DNA from: Bradyrhizobium sp. AS23.2 | GTDB taxonomy: Bacteria; Pseudomonadota; Alphaproteobacteria; Rhizobiales; Xanthobacteraceae | Assembly: GCF_001908185.1 (NCBI RefSeq) | Contig: NZ_LGHM01000053.1 | Span: 1-56,604, forward strand | DNA length: 56,604 nt | Direction: 5' to 3' | In this document: piece by piece, positions 9,011 to 18,557 of the stretch | Layout of the letters: every line of letters begins with the position of its first letter | How positions within the stretch are numbered: the stretch's first letter is position 1 | Position numbers and translations under genes: made by a program | Notes under the pieces: generated by a model | What the model was told of the DNA's origin: nothing | Seen by the model: only the letters and a program-made list of their open reading frames with translations | The model's database searches: none

Positions 9011-11497
9011 CTACTGGTAGCCGGCGGAACTGCTAGATCCGGTCGAGGTCGCCAACGTGCGCAGACCGATCTGGAACATGAACGCGTGGCTCAGCACGGG
9101 CGGCGTCGTGCCCGCGGAGTAGCTATACGAAGTTACATAGTTAGCCGCCAGCACGAAGCAATCGTCGACATAGCCGGCGCCGAGCACATACTGGTTGATC
9201 TTGTTGGCCTCGAGGTCCCAGCGCGCAGAGCCCGTCACCACCCAGTTGGCCGCAACCTTCAGCGAGCCGGAGGTCAGGATGCCCTCGCGGCGCGTCAGAT
9301 AGCCGAGCTCAGGCTGCGCCGCGTAATTGCCGTACATCACGCTCATCGACCAGCGATTGAAGTTGGCGCGGCCTTCCGCCTCGAAGCGCTGGACGTTCCA
9401 GGTCTGCTCGTCCATGCGCGAGCGGACGCTGAACGTATAGGTGCTGTTGGGCGAATAGCTGGCGCTCGCCACGTAATCGGACCGCGGCTTGTCGAGGCCG
9501 GAATCCAGACCGGTGTTGATGGAGTCCTGGACCGTATAGGAGTTCAAGCCGAACAGCTGGTAGGACTGGCCAAACAGCACTTTGACAGCGCCGCCCTTGT
9601 CGAACTGCGTGGTGGCCTGCACGCCGACATTGGCACGGCCGCCGCCCTCGACGCGGTCGTAGCCGGAGAACTTGTCGACGCTGAACAGGTTCGAGGTGTC
9701 GAACACCATGCTCTGCGCGTCCTCGTTCGGGAGCTTGCCGGCATAAGTCTCGTTCGGCCGGATGATGATCTGCGCGATCGGCTCGATGGTGGTCGAGCCC
9801 CAGGGCTGAACGTTGATGAAGGGATAGCGGTACTCCAGACCGACGGTCGGCATCAGGCGCAGCGCCTGGGTGTCGCCGACGGGCAGGAAGTTGGACACGC
9901 CGGGCTGGTTGGAGACCGAGGAGTTGATCGCGTCGGCGCGCACGATGGCGAACGGCGTCCAGATCTCACCGAACGGATCGGTGAAGGACTTGCGCCACTG
10001 CGCTTCTGCGGTCAGGCGGGTGTAGGTGCCGGGGAAGCCTCGCAGCAGGCACTGCGAGGGCGTGCGCGCGAGCGGATCGGCGGATGTGGTCGTGCACAGG
10101 CTGGCGGTGTTGGCGAGCGTCGTGATCGGATCGAACACCGCGGTGTCACGCGACAGATTCACGAAGTTGGTCCTGTAGCTGAACTCGCCGCCGAAGACCG
10201 GATAGTTGAGCACGTTCGAGTAGTCGATCACGGGGTAGACGACCGGCACCTGGCTCTGGTTGCCCGAGTAGCTCAGCCAGTACATCGTGCGCGCGTCGAA
10301 GAAGCTGCGATTGCCGACGCCGGTCAAATAGAGCTGCGACAGCGCGTCGGTCGGTAGATACAGGAACGAGCCCAGCGGATCGCGGTACTGCGACAACCGA
10401 TAGTCCGAGAAGAAATAGTAGTCGGACATCACGACGCCGTCCCAACCCCAGACCCACTTGTCGTTCAGCGCGAACTGGCCCTTGGTATCGACGGCGCCGC
10501 GGAACTGGCGATCGCCGGGTTGACCGGCGAGCGCGCCCGGGTCGAGCTGGTCGATGCCGTAGACGCGGATCTGGTAGGCGCCGTCCATCAGGCGCTGGCG
10601 GTACTCGGCCTGGAACAGCACGCCCTGCTTGGTCGTGATGCGGGGATTGAAGGTCAGGTCCATGTCGGGCGCGATCGCCCAATAGAACGGAACTTCGACG
10701 CCGAAGCCGAACGGCGTGTTCGACGTGAAGCCCGGCATCAGGAAACCGGTCTTGCGCTTCACGGTCGGGTCGGGCGTCGAGAAATAGGGCATGTAGGCGA
10801 GCGGCACGCCGAAGAATTCCAGCTGCGCCGTCTCGAAATACAGCATCTTCTCCTGCTGGTCGTGGATGATGCGGGCACCCTTGACCTGCCACAGCGGCGG
10901 CTTCTTCGGATCGTCCTTACAGGGCGCGCAGGCCGTGTAGACGCCGTTCTCGAACACCGTGTAGTTGCCGCTGGAGCGGTCGGCGCGGCTCGCGGCCATG
11001 CGGGTTTGGTCGGCGGTGTCCACGCGCAGCGAATCGACGAAACCGTCACGGTAGTCGTCGGAGAGATCCATGATCTCGGCATAGGTGATCTTGCCGTCGG
11101 CATCCGTCATGCGGATGTTGCCCTCGGCATGGAGGCGCTTGGTCTTCTGGTCGTAGACGACCCTGTCGGCCTCGACGCTGGTGCCGTTGTAGAACAGCTG
11201 GACGTTACCGACCGCGGAGACGCGCGAATTGTTGTAGTCGTAGTCGACCTCGGTCGCCTGAACCAGCATCTGGTTGTCGTTGGCCACCTTCGGCGGCTTC
11301 GGACGCGGCGGCAGCGGGTTGTAGGTGAAGCTCTGGGCAGAGGCCGGCGCCACGGCGGCAACGTCCATCAGGCCGCCGAGCGAAGCCACCGCGGCGACGG
11401 CAAGCAGGAGCCTGCGGATGGACAACCGGCACCCGTTCGCGCGCACCATCGTGCGCCGCGTCAAACGAGACACGGGTCCTCGGCGGACGGTCGTCAC
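9011..11497 (-). CDS. lptD: LPS-assembly outer-membrane protein LptD
   Basis: 828 residues from GTG 11497, whose G overlaps the lptG stop (TAGTG), with AGGAGG about 7 nt upstream. A longer frame to 11563 would lie inside lptG. A signal sequence (LSIRRLLLAVAAVASLGG, cleavage near Ala-Ser-Ala) is followed by an LptA-like jellyroll domain (MLVQATEVDYDYNNSRVSAV and VEADRVVYDQKTKRLHAEGN). The cysteine pair in YTACAPCKDD follows. The rest is the LptD beta-barrel from FFGVPLAYMPYFSTPDPTVK onward. It inserts lipopolysaccharide into the outer leaflet with LptE. It is co-transcribed with lptF and lptG upstream and surA downstream. Confidence 0.95.
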   Translation of the reverse strand: MTTVRRGPVSRLTRRTMVRANGCRLSIRRLLLAVAAVASLGGLMDVAAVAPASAQSFTYNPLPPRPKPPKVANDNQMLVQATEVDYDYNNSRVSAVGNVQLFYNGTSVEADRVVYDQKTKRLHAEGNIRMTDADGKITYAEIMDLSDDYRDGFVDSLRVDTADQTRMAASRADRSSGNYTVFENGVYTACAPCKDDPKKPPLWQVKGARIIHDQQEKMLYFETAQLEFFGVPLAYMPYFSTPDPTVKRKTGFLMPGFTSNTPFGFGVEVPFYWAIAPDMDLTFNPRITTKQGVLFQAEYRQRLMDGAYQIRVYGIDQLDPGALAGQPGDRQFRGAVDTKGQFALNDKWVWGWDGVVMSDYYFFSDYRLSQYRDPLGSFLYLPTDALSQLYLTGVGNRSFFDARTMYWLSYSGNQSQVPVVYPVIDYSNVLNYPVFGGEFSYRTNFVNLSRDTAVFDPITTLANTASLCTTTSADPLARTPSQCLLRGFPGTYTRLTAEAQWRKSFTDPFGEIWTPFAIVRADAINSSVSNQPGVSNFLPVGDTQALRLMPTVGLEYRYPFINVQPWGSTTIEPIAQIIIRPNETYAGKLPNEDAQSMVFDTSNLFSVDKFSGYDRVEGGGRANVGVQATTQFDKGGAVKVLFGQSYQLFGLNSYTVQDSINTGLDSGLDKPRSDYVASASYSPNSTYTFSVRSRMDEQTWNVQRFEAEGRANFNRWSMSVMYGNYAAQPELGYLTRREGILTSGSLKVAANWVVTGSARWDLEANKINQYVLGAGYVDDCFVLAANYVTSYSYSAGTTPPVLSHAFMFQIGLRTLATSTGSSSSAGYQ

Positions 11498-12594
11498 TAT
11501 CCGTCCTCCTGATACAGCAAGGCTAAAAAGCCGGTGAGGCCGCCCACCACCGCGGGCAACCACGCCGCAGCGATCGGATGCATCAACTCAGCCTTGCTCA
11601 AGTCTTCAGTCACTTTCGACAGAACGTAGAGCAGAAAGCCTGCGCCCACGCCACTCAAAACCATCTTCTGCACGCCGCCCATCCGGAAGAAGCGCAACGA
11701 CACGGAGGCCGCAAGCATCACCATGGCTGCAAGCAAAAACGGCTGTGCCAGAAGCTTGTGATACTGGAGTCGATATCCGGCTGTCGCGAAGCCTGAGCTT
11801 TCGGAAGAGCGGATGTAGCTCGGTAGTTGCCAAAAAGACACAGTTTCGGGTGTGGAAAAGCTGTTGCGGACCTGCGCCTCAGTCAGCGTCGTCGGGATCT
11901 CCAGGGTGGCCTGGTCGATCGGTGGCGAATCCAGCGAGAAGCGGCGGACGGACTTGAACAGCCAGTGGCCGGCCTCGAGCGTGGCCTCGCGGGCCTCGAT
12001 CCGCTCCTTGAAATGCCAATCCGTATCGAATCGGAACAGTGTCAGCCCGGTCAGTCGGACGCCCTGTTGTTCGCTGCGCGCAGCATTGATGATGACCTGG
12101 CCATCATCGGTGACCTGGTTGAGCCAGAAGCCGGAGGCGTCCTGGATGCCGCCGCCGGGCGCCGAGCCGAACAGCTCGGCCTCCATGCGCTTGGAGAGTT
12201 CGCGCAGATTGGCCGACAGCGGATTGTAGGCAACGGTGGCGATCACCCCGATCAGGAGCGCGCTGCCGAGCGCCGGCGAGATGAATTGCCACGCGGAGAT
12301 GCCGGCGGCGCGCGCGACCACGAGCTCGAGCCGGCGGGATAGGGCGAGATAGCAGGTCATGGCGCCGATCAGCATGCAGAACGGCGTCAGCTTCTCCAGC
12401 AGCTGCGGAACCCGAAACAGCGAGGTCTCGGCCACCATGATCGCGGAGGCGGAGGCGAGGCCAGAGGTCTTGCGCACCATCTCGATGTAGTCGACCAGCA
12501 CCAGCAGCAGGAAAATGCTCGCGAACACGCCGAGCGCCGCGACGACGAATCGTCCGGCGAAATAGCGCCCGAGTGTGTTGGTGAGCATGCTCAT
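11497..12594 (-). CDS. lptG: LPS export ABC transporter permease LptG
   Basis: 365 residues. It is an inner-membrane permease of the LptB2FG extractor that pulls LPS out of the inner membrane. N-terminal hydrophobic segments include [20 protein letters not shown] and [21 protein letters not shown] periplasmic jellyroll with [20 protein letters not shown] follows, and the C-terminal helices include [19 protein letters not shown]. The start overlaps the lptF stop as ATGA (12591-12594). The LptB ATPase is not in the window. Confidence 0.94.
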   Translation of the reverse strand: MSMLTNTLGRYFAGRFVVAALGVFASIFLLLVLVDYIEMVRKTSGLASASAIMVAETSLFRVPQLLEKLTPFCMLIGAMTCYLALSRRLELVVARAAGISAWQFISPALGSALLIGVIATVAYNPLSANLRELSKRMEAELFGSAPGGGIQDASGFWLNQVTDDGQVIINAARSEQQGVRLTGLTLFRFDTDWHFKERIEAREATLEAGHWLFKSVRRFSLDSPPIDQATLEIPTTLTEAQVRNSFSTPETVSFWQLPSYIRSSESSGFATAGYRLQYHKLLAQPFLLAAMVMLAASVSLRFFRMGGVQKMVLSGVGAGFLLYVLSKVTEDLSKAELMHPIAAAWLPAVVGGLTGFLALLYQEDG

Positions 12595-13760
12595 GCGGTG
12601 GCCGGCCGTCCGAACAGCCGCGCGATCCGCGCGTTCGACCTGTTGATAGCCTCCATGAGGCCGGGCGGCGGTTCGACCACGATGCCACCGATGATCATCC
12701 AGACGCCGGTGCCGATCGCGGCTGCGAGCATCGTGTACTGGACCAGCGCCGCGGCCGGCGATTTCACCGCCATCACCGAGCAGGCGAATCCCGCCATGCG
12801 CAGACCGAACACCGCCAGCACCGAGCCGCCGATCGAGAAGTTGCGGCTCTGGCGCGTGGTGCGCGGCGCGCCGAGGAAGGCGAAGGTCAGCGCCGCAAAG
12901 GCGAACGGATAGAGCGGCGCCATGATGCGGTCATGCAGCTCGGACCGGAACTGGCCGGGGACCGCCTTGTAGACGGGATCGTCCTCGGCGGGCGAGAACA
13001 GCTCCCAGAGATAGCGCTCGCGGATACCGAGGGTGACGTCGTGGCCCTGGTTGGAGAACTTCGACATGTCGAAGCCGTAGCGGCCGAACGCCACCAGAGC
13101 TGGATCGCGCTTGCCGGTCTCGAAACGCTGGAGATTGCCGTCCTTCAGCACCAGGAACGATCCGTTGTCGTTCTTCACGACCTCGCCATGCTCGGCTACG
13201 ATCGAGACGCGCTCGTTCGGATCGCGGCGATCGTCGATGAAGATGCCGGCCAGAATGCCGCCGGGCTGGCGTTCTCGGATCCGGATCGTGAGGTTCTTGT
13301 CGAGCTGGGCGAAGCGGCCGGGCTGCAGGATGTTGGTGAGCACGTCCGCGGTGATTTCGGCGTCCCACTGCTTGATCCGCCGCATGCCGTCGGGGGCGAG
13401 ATAGGCCGCGATGAAGGCGACCAGGAGCGCCACCACGCAGGTGGCGTAGAAGAACGGATAGAACAGCCGGAACGGCGAGAAGCCGGCGGCATTCATCACG
13501 ATGATCTCGGAATCGGTTGCGAGCTTGTTCAGCGTGTGCGAGATCGCGATCATCAGCGCGATCGGCGAGATGATCAGGACCAGGGCCGGGACCACGAGGC
13601 TGGTGATGCCGAGGAAGGTCAGGATGGTCTGCCCCTGACTCGTCATCAGGTCGATGCCGCGCAACGCCTGCGTAATCCAGATCACGCCCGTGAGGCTGAC
13701 CAGGACCAGCGCAAACGACGCCAGCGTCGTGCGGAAAATATACCTATCAATCGACCCCAT
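12591..13760 (-). CDS. lptF: LPS export ABC transporter permease LptF
   Basis: 389 residues, the partner of LptG. The start [20 protein letters not shown] matches the family. The segments [20 protein letters not shown] and [14 protein letters not shown] are conserved YjgP/YjgQ features. A periplasmic beta-rich region and C-terminal membrane helices follow. It is first in a minus-strand run lptF-lptG-lptD-surA-pdxA-rsmA. The divergent pepA starts 333 nt away, so the shared upstream region probably drives both. Confidence 0.94.
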   Translation of the reverse strand: MGSIDRYIFRTTLASFALVLVSLTGVIWITQALRGIDLMTSQGQTILTFLGITSLVVPALVLIISPIALMIAISHTLNKLATDSEIIVMNAAGFSPFRLFYPFFYATCVVALLVAFIAAYLAPDGMRRIKQWDAEITADVLTNILQPGRFAQLDKNLTIRIRERQPGGILAGIFIDDRRDPNERVSIVAEHGEVVKNDNGSFLVLKDGNLQRFETGKRDPALVAFGRYGFDMSKFSNQGHDVTLGIRERYLWELFSPAEDDPVYKAVPGQFRSELHDRIMAPLYPFAFAALTFAFLGAPRTTRQSRNFSIGGSVLAVFGLRMAGFACSVMAVKSPAAALVQYTMLAAAIGTGVWMIIGGIVVEPPPGLMEAINRSNARIARLFGRPATA

Positions 13761-14092
13761 GCGCTACCGCACGAATCCCACCGAGTCCCCACTGCAGGCC
13801 CAAATTCCGGCTGCCCAACCAATCCCCTGAAAGGGGATCCCCAAGGTCGGCCAGCCGCCTCTTCGTCCGGCTTACACTCTCACTACCATCCCTTTGATCC
13901 GTCAACAAAATGGCTGCCCCGTGGCACCCGCAATATATGGTTAATATTTCCCTCGTTGTGGCCCGGCGGCCACGGGGGGTGCTTGGCATCTGCAGGGTCG
14001 CTGGCCCATAGTGCGGCAGGCTCAGTGAATCGTCATTCAGGTCCGGCCCTCGGCCGTGACGCAAAAAGTCCCATGTTTTGGAGGAGTTACCC
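13761..14092. other. Divergent promoter region between lptF and pepA
   Basis: 332 bases between two outward-facing starts. A low-G+C stretch at about 13931-13950 (CAATATATGGTTAATATTTC) stands out from its surroundings and is the most likely place for a promoter. No sigma-70-type pair could be assigned with confidence. The ribosome site GGAGGAG at 14080-14086 serves pepA. Confidence 0.5.
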
Positions 14093-15593
14093 ATGTCCGA
14101 TGCCATTAAGGTCGGCTTCGTCCCGTTGTCTGCCGCCCCCCCGTGGCATCATGGTCGTGTTCTGCGACGACAGTCTGAAAGTCGGTCCGGCGACGGCCAA
14201 GGCGCTGGGCGGCGCCACCGAACTCGTGAAGCGGGCGGCCTCTGCCGCCGCCTTCAAAGGCAAGAGCGGCGCCGTGCTGGACATCCTGGCACCGGAGGGG
14301 GTGAAGGCCTCCCGTCTGGTGGTGATCGGCGCCGGCAAGGCAACCGGCCTGAAGGCGAACGACTTTCTCAAATTCGGCGGGGTGGCGGCGAGCAAGCTTC
14401 CGGCCGGGGCTGCCGCCATGACCATCATGGCGGAACTGCCTGGCAGCGCCATGACGAGCGAGCAGGCGGTCGCGATTGCCTCGGGCCTGCGGCTGCGCGC
14501 CTACAAGTTCGACCGGTACAAGACAAAGAAGAAGGACGGAGAGGAGGGCGGCTCGCGCGCCGACGTCTCGCTCGCGGTTGGCGATGCCGCCTCGGCGAAG
14601 AAGGCGTTTGCTTCGGCCGGCCACGTCATCGACGGCGTCATCATCGCGCGCGACCTCGTCAACGAGCCGCCGAATGTGCTTTTCCCCGAGGAATTCGCGC
14701 GCCGCGCCGGTCAGCTCCGCAAGCTCGGCGTCAAGGTCGAGGTGCTCGACGTCAAGGCGATGGGCAAGCTCGGCATGGGCGCGCTGCTCGGTGTCGGCCA
14801 GGGCTCGGTGCGGCCGAGTCGCACCGTGATCATGCGCTGGGACGGAGGCAAGAGGGGCGACGCGCCGGTCGCCTTCGTCGGCAAGGGCGTCTGCTTCGAT
14901 ACCGGCGGCATTTCGATCAAGCCAGCCGGCAGCATGGAGGACATGAAGGGCGATATGGGCGGAGCCGCCTGCGTCGTCGGCCTGATGCACGCGCTCGCGG
15001 CGCGCAAGGCCAAGGTCAACGTGGTCGGCGCCATCGGCCTCGTCGAGAACATGCCCGACGGCAATGCGCAGCGGCCGGGCGATATCGTCACCTCGATGTC
15101 GGGCCAGACCATCGAGATCATCAACACCGACGCGGAAGGCCGTCTCGTGCTGGCCGACGTGCTCTGGTACGTCGCCAAGAAGACGAAGCCGAAATTCATG
15201 GTGGATCTGGCGACGCTGACCGGTGCGATCATGGTCGCGCTCGGCACCGAGCATGCCGGCATGTTCTCCAACAACGACGAGCTTGCCGACCGGCTGCTCA
15301 CAGCCGGCATCGAGAGCGGGGAAAAGGTCTGGCGAATGCCGCTCGGCCCCGAATACGACAAGCTGATCGATTCCCAGTTCGCCGACATGAAGAACACCGG
15401 CGGCCGTCATGGCGGCTCGATCACCGCCGCGCAGTTCCTCCAGCGCTTCGTCGACGGCACGCCCTGGGCGCATCTCGACATCGCCGGCACCGCCATGGGC
15501 GCGCCGAAGACCGACATCAACCAGAGCTGGGGCTCCGGCTATGGCGTCCGGCTGCTCGACCGGCTGGTCGCCGACCATTACGAGCGCCAATGA
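14093..15593 (+). pseudogene. pepA: Leucyl aminopeptidase, frameshifted near its 5' end
   Basis: ATG 14093 follows GGAGGAG and encodes [16 protein letters not shown], the normal start. The frame is then lost at the C run 14136-14142. With one C fewer, the protein continues Arg-Gly-Ile-Met-Val-Val-Phe and runs to TGA 15593, giving 499 residues, the usual PepA length. The M17 domain is intact, with [20 protein letters not shown], the NTDAEGRL signature and the metal ligands within them. An ATG at 14151 restores the frame but has no ribosome site and would drop the first 19 residues. Two-metal exopeptidase activity on peptide N-termini is expected if expressed. holC overlaps the stop. Sequence error is the likeliest cause for a housekeeping gene. 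Confidence 0.85.
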
Positions 15594-16042
15594 CCGAAGT
15601 GCTGTTCTACCATCTGCAAAACATGACGGTGGAGAACGTGTTGCCGCCGCTTCTCGAGAAATCGCTCGAGCGCGGCTGGCGAGTCGTGGTGCAATCGACC
15701 TCGCCGGAGCGGGCTGATGCGCTGGATGCGCATCTGTGGACCTATCGCGACGATTCCTTCCTGCCGCACGCGACATGGCGCGTGAACGACGCCGCCGATC
15801 AACCGATCGTGCTGGCGGTCGAGGAGGACAATCCCAACGGCGCAAACGTCCGCTTTCTGGTCGACAACGCCGCGCTGCCTCAGGACGCCCAAGGCTATGA
15901 ACGCATGGTGCTGCTGTTCAACGGCGACGATCCGGACGCGCTCGCCCTGGCCCGCAGCGCCTGGACGGATTGCAAGGCGCAGGGATTTGATGTCACCTAT
16001 TGGCAGGCCGACGAACGGGGCCGGTGGCAGCGGCGGAATTAG
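15590..16042 (+). CDS. holC: DNA polymerase III chi subunit
   Basis: 150 residues. The N-terminus [20 protein letters not shown] matches the alphaproteobacterial HolC start. The segment [20 protein letters not shown] contains the conserved DxLDxxLWT/DxxFLPH pattern. Chi links the clamp loader to single-stranded-DNA-binding protein at the replication fork. ATG 15590 overlaps the pepA TGA (ATGA), so the two are translationally coupled, the usual pepA-holC pairing. Confidence 0.92.
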   Translation: MTEVLFYHLQNMTVENVLPPLLEKSLERGWRVVVQSTSPERADALDAHLWTYRDDSFLPHATWRVNDAADQPIVLAVEEDNPNGANVRFLVDNAALPQDAQGYERMVLLFNGDDPDALALARSAWTDCKAQGFDVTYWQADERGRWQRRN

Positions 16043-16168
16043 CGTCGGTCGCAATTAATGATAATTTGCACTTTTCGGGCGATGATGGCTTTGGTCACCT
16101 TCGTGCCGCAAAGTGATGTTGGGACAATCGCTTAGGGCTGGTCCTTCACGCGGGGAATTTAGTTTATC

Positions 16169-16702
16169 GTGCGACATCAAAAGCTTCCCAGCTCGCTCAT
16201 AGTTGCGTTGGCTGCCGTAGCACCCCTGGTCGCGGGCTGCTCGGGCGGGACGGATCTCTTGTCCAAGGACGCCCAATGGTTCAACACGCCCAGCCGCCTG
16301 TTCATCAAGAGCATCTCGATCGAATCGCCGCCGCTGACCCCCGAAAAGCCGGTTGGCGCCGAGGATCTGGTCAGCACTGACGGGGCCTGTCCCGGCGTGG
16401 CACCGCCTCCCGGGCCGGCGGATGCCAACGCGTCGACGACCGCGCCGGCGCCCACGGGCGGCACGGTCGCGCTTGGCCACACCGAATGCGACGTGGTGCG
16501 CGGCATCGGCGCGCCCTCGACCGTCAACCTCTCCAACGATGCCGCCGGCAGGCGCGTCGCCGTGGTCACCTGGACAACCGGTCCGCGCGCCGGCATCTAC
16601 ACCTTCACCTCCGGCCGCCTGTCCTCGATCGAGGGTACGCCAGAGGCACCGGTCATGCCCAAGGCGACCAAGCCGAAGCCGAAGAAGAAGTCGGCGGCGT
16701 AA
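16169..16702 (+). CDS. Putative lipoprotein of unknown function
   Basis: 177 residues from GTG 16169. The signal sequence (LIVALAAVAPLVAGC) ends in a lipobox, Val-Ala-Gly-Cys, so acylation at Cys is expected. The mature part has a Pro/Ala-rich linker, a small domain with GHTECDVVRGIGAPSTVNL and AVVTWTTGPRAGIYTFTSG, and a basic Lys/Pro tail. The central part recalls a small SmpA/BamE-like beta fold (Cys-Asp-Val-Val, GxPs, then a strand of YTFxxGrL), but I cannot confirm it. It is separated from holC by 126 nt. Confidence 0.7.
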   Translation: MRHQKLPSSLIVALAAVAPLVAGCSGGTDLLSKDAQWFNTPSRLFIKSISIESPPLTPEKPVGAEDLVSTDGACPGVAPPPGPADANASTTAPAPTGGTVALGHTECDVVRGIGAPSTVNLSNDAAGRRVAVVTWTTGPRAGIYTFTSGRLSSIEGTPEAPVMPKATKPKPKKKSAA

Positions 16703-16761
16703 GGCGAGCGTGCCTCTCCCGAGCCACCGTGCACCGTGCGGGGTGGGCTGAGGCCTGACGA

Positions 16762-18411
16762 TCACTCCAGCCCGGCACGACGAAAGCCGTCCAGATAATG
16801 GGCGCGGTCGGCGTCGAGCTTGATCGGCACATGGGTCGCGATCCAGTCGCAGGAGATATTGGGCTGTGCGCGTCGAAGCGCTCGGAGAGCGGAGGCGGCG
16901 ATCTCCGCCTGTCCCGACATGGCTGCGGCTGCGACCAGCACGCGATGAGCACTCGCATAATCCGCGCGAAGCCGGATGGCGGTCTGCGCCTGTCGCATCG
17001 CCTCCTCGTAGTTGCGCCCGAAATAATGGGCGAGTGATGCCGAGCCGTAGTTCAATGCCAGCAGCGGATCACGCGGCGACAGCCGCAGCGCACGCTTGAC
17101 CGCCTCGATGGCCTCTTCCCAGCGTCCGGCGAAGGCGAGAGCCGTCGCATAATAGTTCTGGGCATGCGAGAAGCTTGGATTGAGCCTCAATGCCAGCTCG
17201 ATCTCGGAGAGTGCGTCGTCGAACTGGCGCGTGATCAGGTACACGGCACCGAGCGCGTGATGGGCCCAGGGGTCTTCGCCGTCGATCCGAACGGCCGCAA
17301 GCGCCGCGTCTTTGGCGAGCGGCACGGCCACGTCGGCGTCGATCCATCCCATATGCGCAGAGAAGGTGTAGCTCGTGCTGAGCACGCCAAGCGCCTGGCA
17401 ATAACGGGGGTCGAGCGCGATTGCCTTGTCCAGATACTCCCGCACAGTCACGTGATCCTGCGGCGTGAGCCTGCTGTAGTGCGACAGCGCGCGCATGACG
17501 AGCTCCCACGCGTCCATGCTGCTTGGCGCCTTGCTGCGCGTGCGCGAATTCTCCGCGGCGTGAAGCTGCGGCTCGATGGCCGATACGATCGCCTCGGTGA
17601 TCTCGTCCTGGACTGAGAAGATGCTGGTCACCTCCCGGTCATAGCGATCGGCCCAGACGTGGCTGCCGCTCGCGACATCGTTGAGCTGCGCCGTGACGCG
17701 GACGCGTCCGCCGCTCTTGCGAACGCTGCCTTCGACCACGTACCGCGCTCCGAGCTCTTCGCCGATCTGTTTGATGTGAACCGCTTTGCCCTTGTAGCTG
17801 AACGACGAGTTGCGCGCGATTACCAGGAACCAGCGCAGCTTTGACAGGGCGGTGATGAGATCCTCGCTAATGCCGTCGGAAAAGAATTCCTGCTCGGGGT
17901 CGTCGCTCATATTCGTGAAGGGCAGCACCGCGATGACGCGGCGATCGGACACCGGCAAGGCGAGCGCCGCCTCGGCGGAACGGCTCTTCTCGACCCGCGC
18001 GGCCCCGGCTTCGTCAGTTGGCGCCACCCCGCTCGGTGGCGTCTCGAGCGTTCCGATGAAGCGCAAGCCCCGGCGCGCGACGGTGCGGATCAGCTTCTGG
18101 TCCCTGCCGCTGTCTCCGATGGCCTTGCGGGCCGCGTAGATGCGGCTGCTCAGCGATGAATCAGAGACGTTTCGCCCCTGCCACACCGAGCCGATCAGAT
18201 CGTTCCTGCTGACGACGCGGTCGCGGTTTTCGATGAGGTAGATCAGGAGATCCAGAACCTGGGGCTCGACCGTGACCGGTTCGCTGTCGCGACGCAACTC
18301 GCGCGTGTTCGTATCAAGCACGTGACGTTCGAATATGAGCTGCAAGTCCGGCTCCGGAATCGAAATGCTGCACGCGATCAGGCGACGCGCAATGTGAAGG
18401 TGCCTTTGCAT
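16762..18411 (-). CDS. Winged-helix regulator with TolB-like and TPR domains
   Basis: 549 residues. Residues about 20-120 form an OmpR/PhoB-type winged helix (EPQVLDLLIYLIENRDRVVS, then SLSSRIYAARKAIGDSG). Residues about 155-285 form the TolB-like/FlgO-like domain often seen in such regulators (AVLPFTNMSDDPEQEFFSDG and RYVVEGSVRKSGGRVRVTAQ). The remainder holds tetratricopeptide-like helices (DPWAHHALGAVYLITRQFDD, SFSHAQNYYATALAFAGRWE). There is no transmembrane helix, so it differs from CadC/ToxR. It is divergent from the RTX gene across 146 nt with two palindromes, so it probably controls the type I secretion locus and perhaps itself; the signal is unknown. Confidence 0.85.
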   Translation of the reverse strand: MQRHLHIARRLIACSISIPEPDLQLIFERHVLDTNTRELRRDSEPVTVEPQVLDLLIYLIENRDRVVSRNDLIGSVWQGRNVSDSSLSSRIYAARKAIGDSGRDQKLIRTVARRGLRFIGTLETPPSGVAPTDEAGAARVEKSRSAEAALALPVSDRRVIAVLPFTNMSDDPEQEFFSDGISEDLITALSKLRWFLVIARNSSFSYKGKAVHIKQIGEELGARYVVEGSVRKSGGRVRVTAQLNDVASGSHVWADRYDREVTSIFSVQDEITEAIVSAIEPQLHAAENSRTRSKAPSSMDAWELVMRALSHYSRLTPQDHVTVREYLDKAIALDPRYCQALGVLSTSYTFSAHMGWIDADVAVPLAKDAALAAVRIDGEDPWAHHALGAVYLITRQFDDALSEIELALRLNPSFSHAQNYYATALAFAGRWEEAIEAVKRALRLSPRDPLLALNYGSASLAHYFGRNYEEAMRQAQTAIRLRADYASAHRVLVAAAAMSGQAEIAASALRALRRAQPNISCDWIATHVPIKLDADRAHYLDGFRRAGLE

Positions 18412-18416
18412 CCGCC

Positions 18417-18436
18417 GCGGGCCGAAATTGGCCCGC
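18417..18436. promoter_or_regulatory. Perfect inverted repeat in the RTX control region (copy 1)
   Basis: GCGGGCC (18417-18423), six-base spacer GAAATT, GGCCCGC (18430-18436). It lies 6 nt upstream of the regulator start, where it could cover the regulator's ribosome site or act as an operator. No T run follows, which argues against a terminator. Confidence 0.5.
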
Positions 18437-18442
18437 AGGAAA

Positions 18443-18461
18443 TCTGGAGGAAATCTCCAGA
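18443..18461. promoter_or_regulatory. Perfect inverted repeat in the RTX control region (copy 2)
   Basis: TCTGGAG (18443-18449), spacer GAAAT, CTCCAGA (18455-18461). It shares the GAAAT centre with the palindrome at 18417-18436, with centres about 25-26 bases apart (two to two and a half helical turns). It is a candidate binding site for the adjacent winged-helix regulator. Confidence 0.5.
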
Positions 18462-18557
18462 ATAATCACGCGCGTCTCAAGCAGCGCTTCAAGAAAGTCA
18501 TTCTAGCGGCTGCTACGCCTCCAGGGGAGGGGCTAGATCGATCGAAGGATCATTAGG

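Noticed and set aside
9086..10357. 423-codon plus-strand frame opposite lptD
   Set aside because: Antisense shadow of a well-supported gene; no ribosome site or conserved motif.
13931..13950. CtrA-type site (TTAA-N7-TTAA) before lptF/pepA
   Set aside because: One TTAA is present but the second half at the right spacing is not.
12933..14092. The 5' extension of the long plus-strand frame ending in pepA
   Set aside because: It lies antisense to lptF and through the promoter region; the true pepA start has a ribosome site at 14080-14086. The join reflects the frameshift, not a fusion protein.
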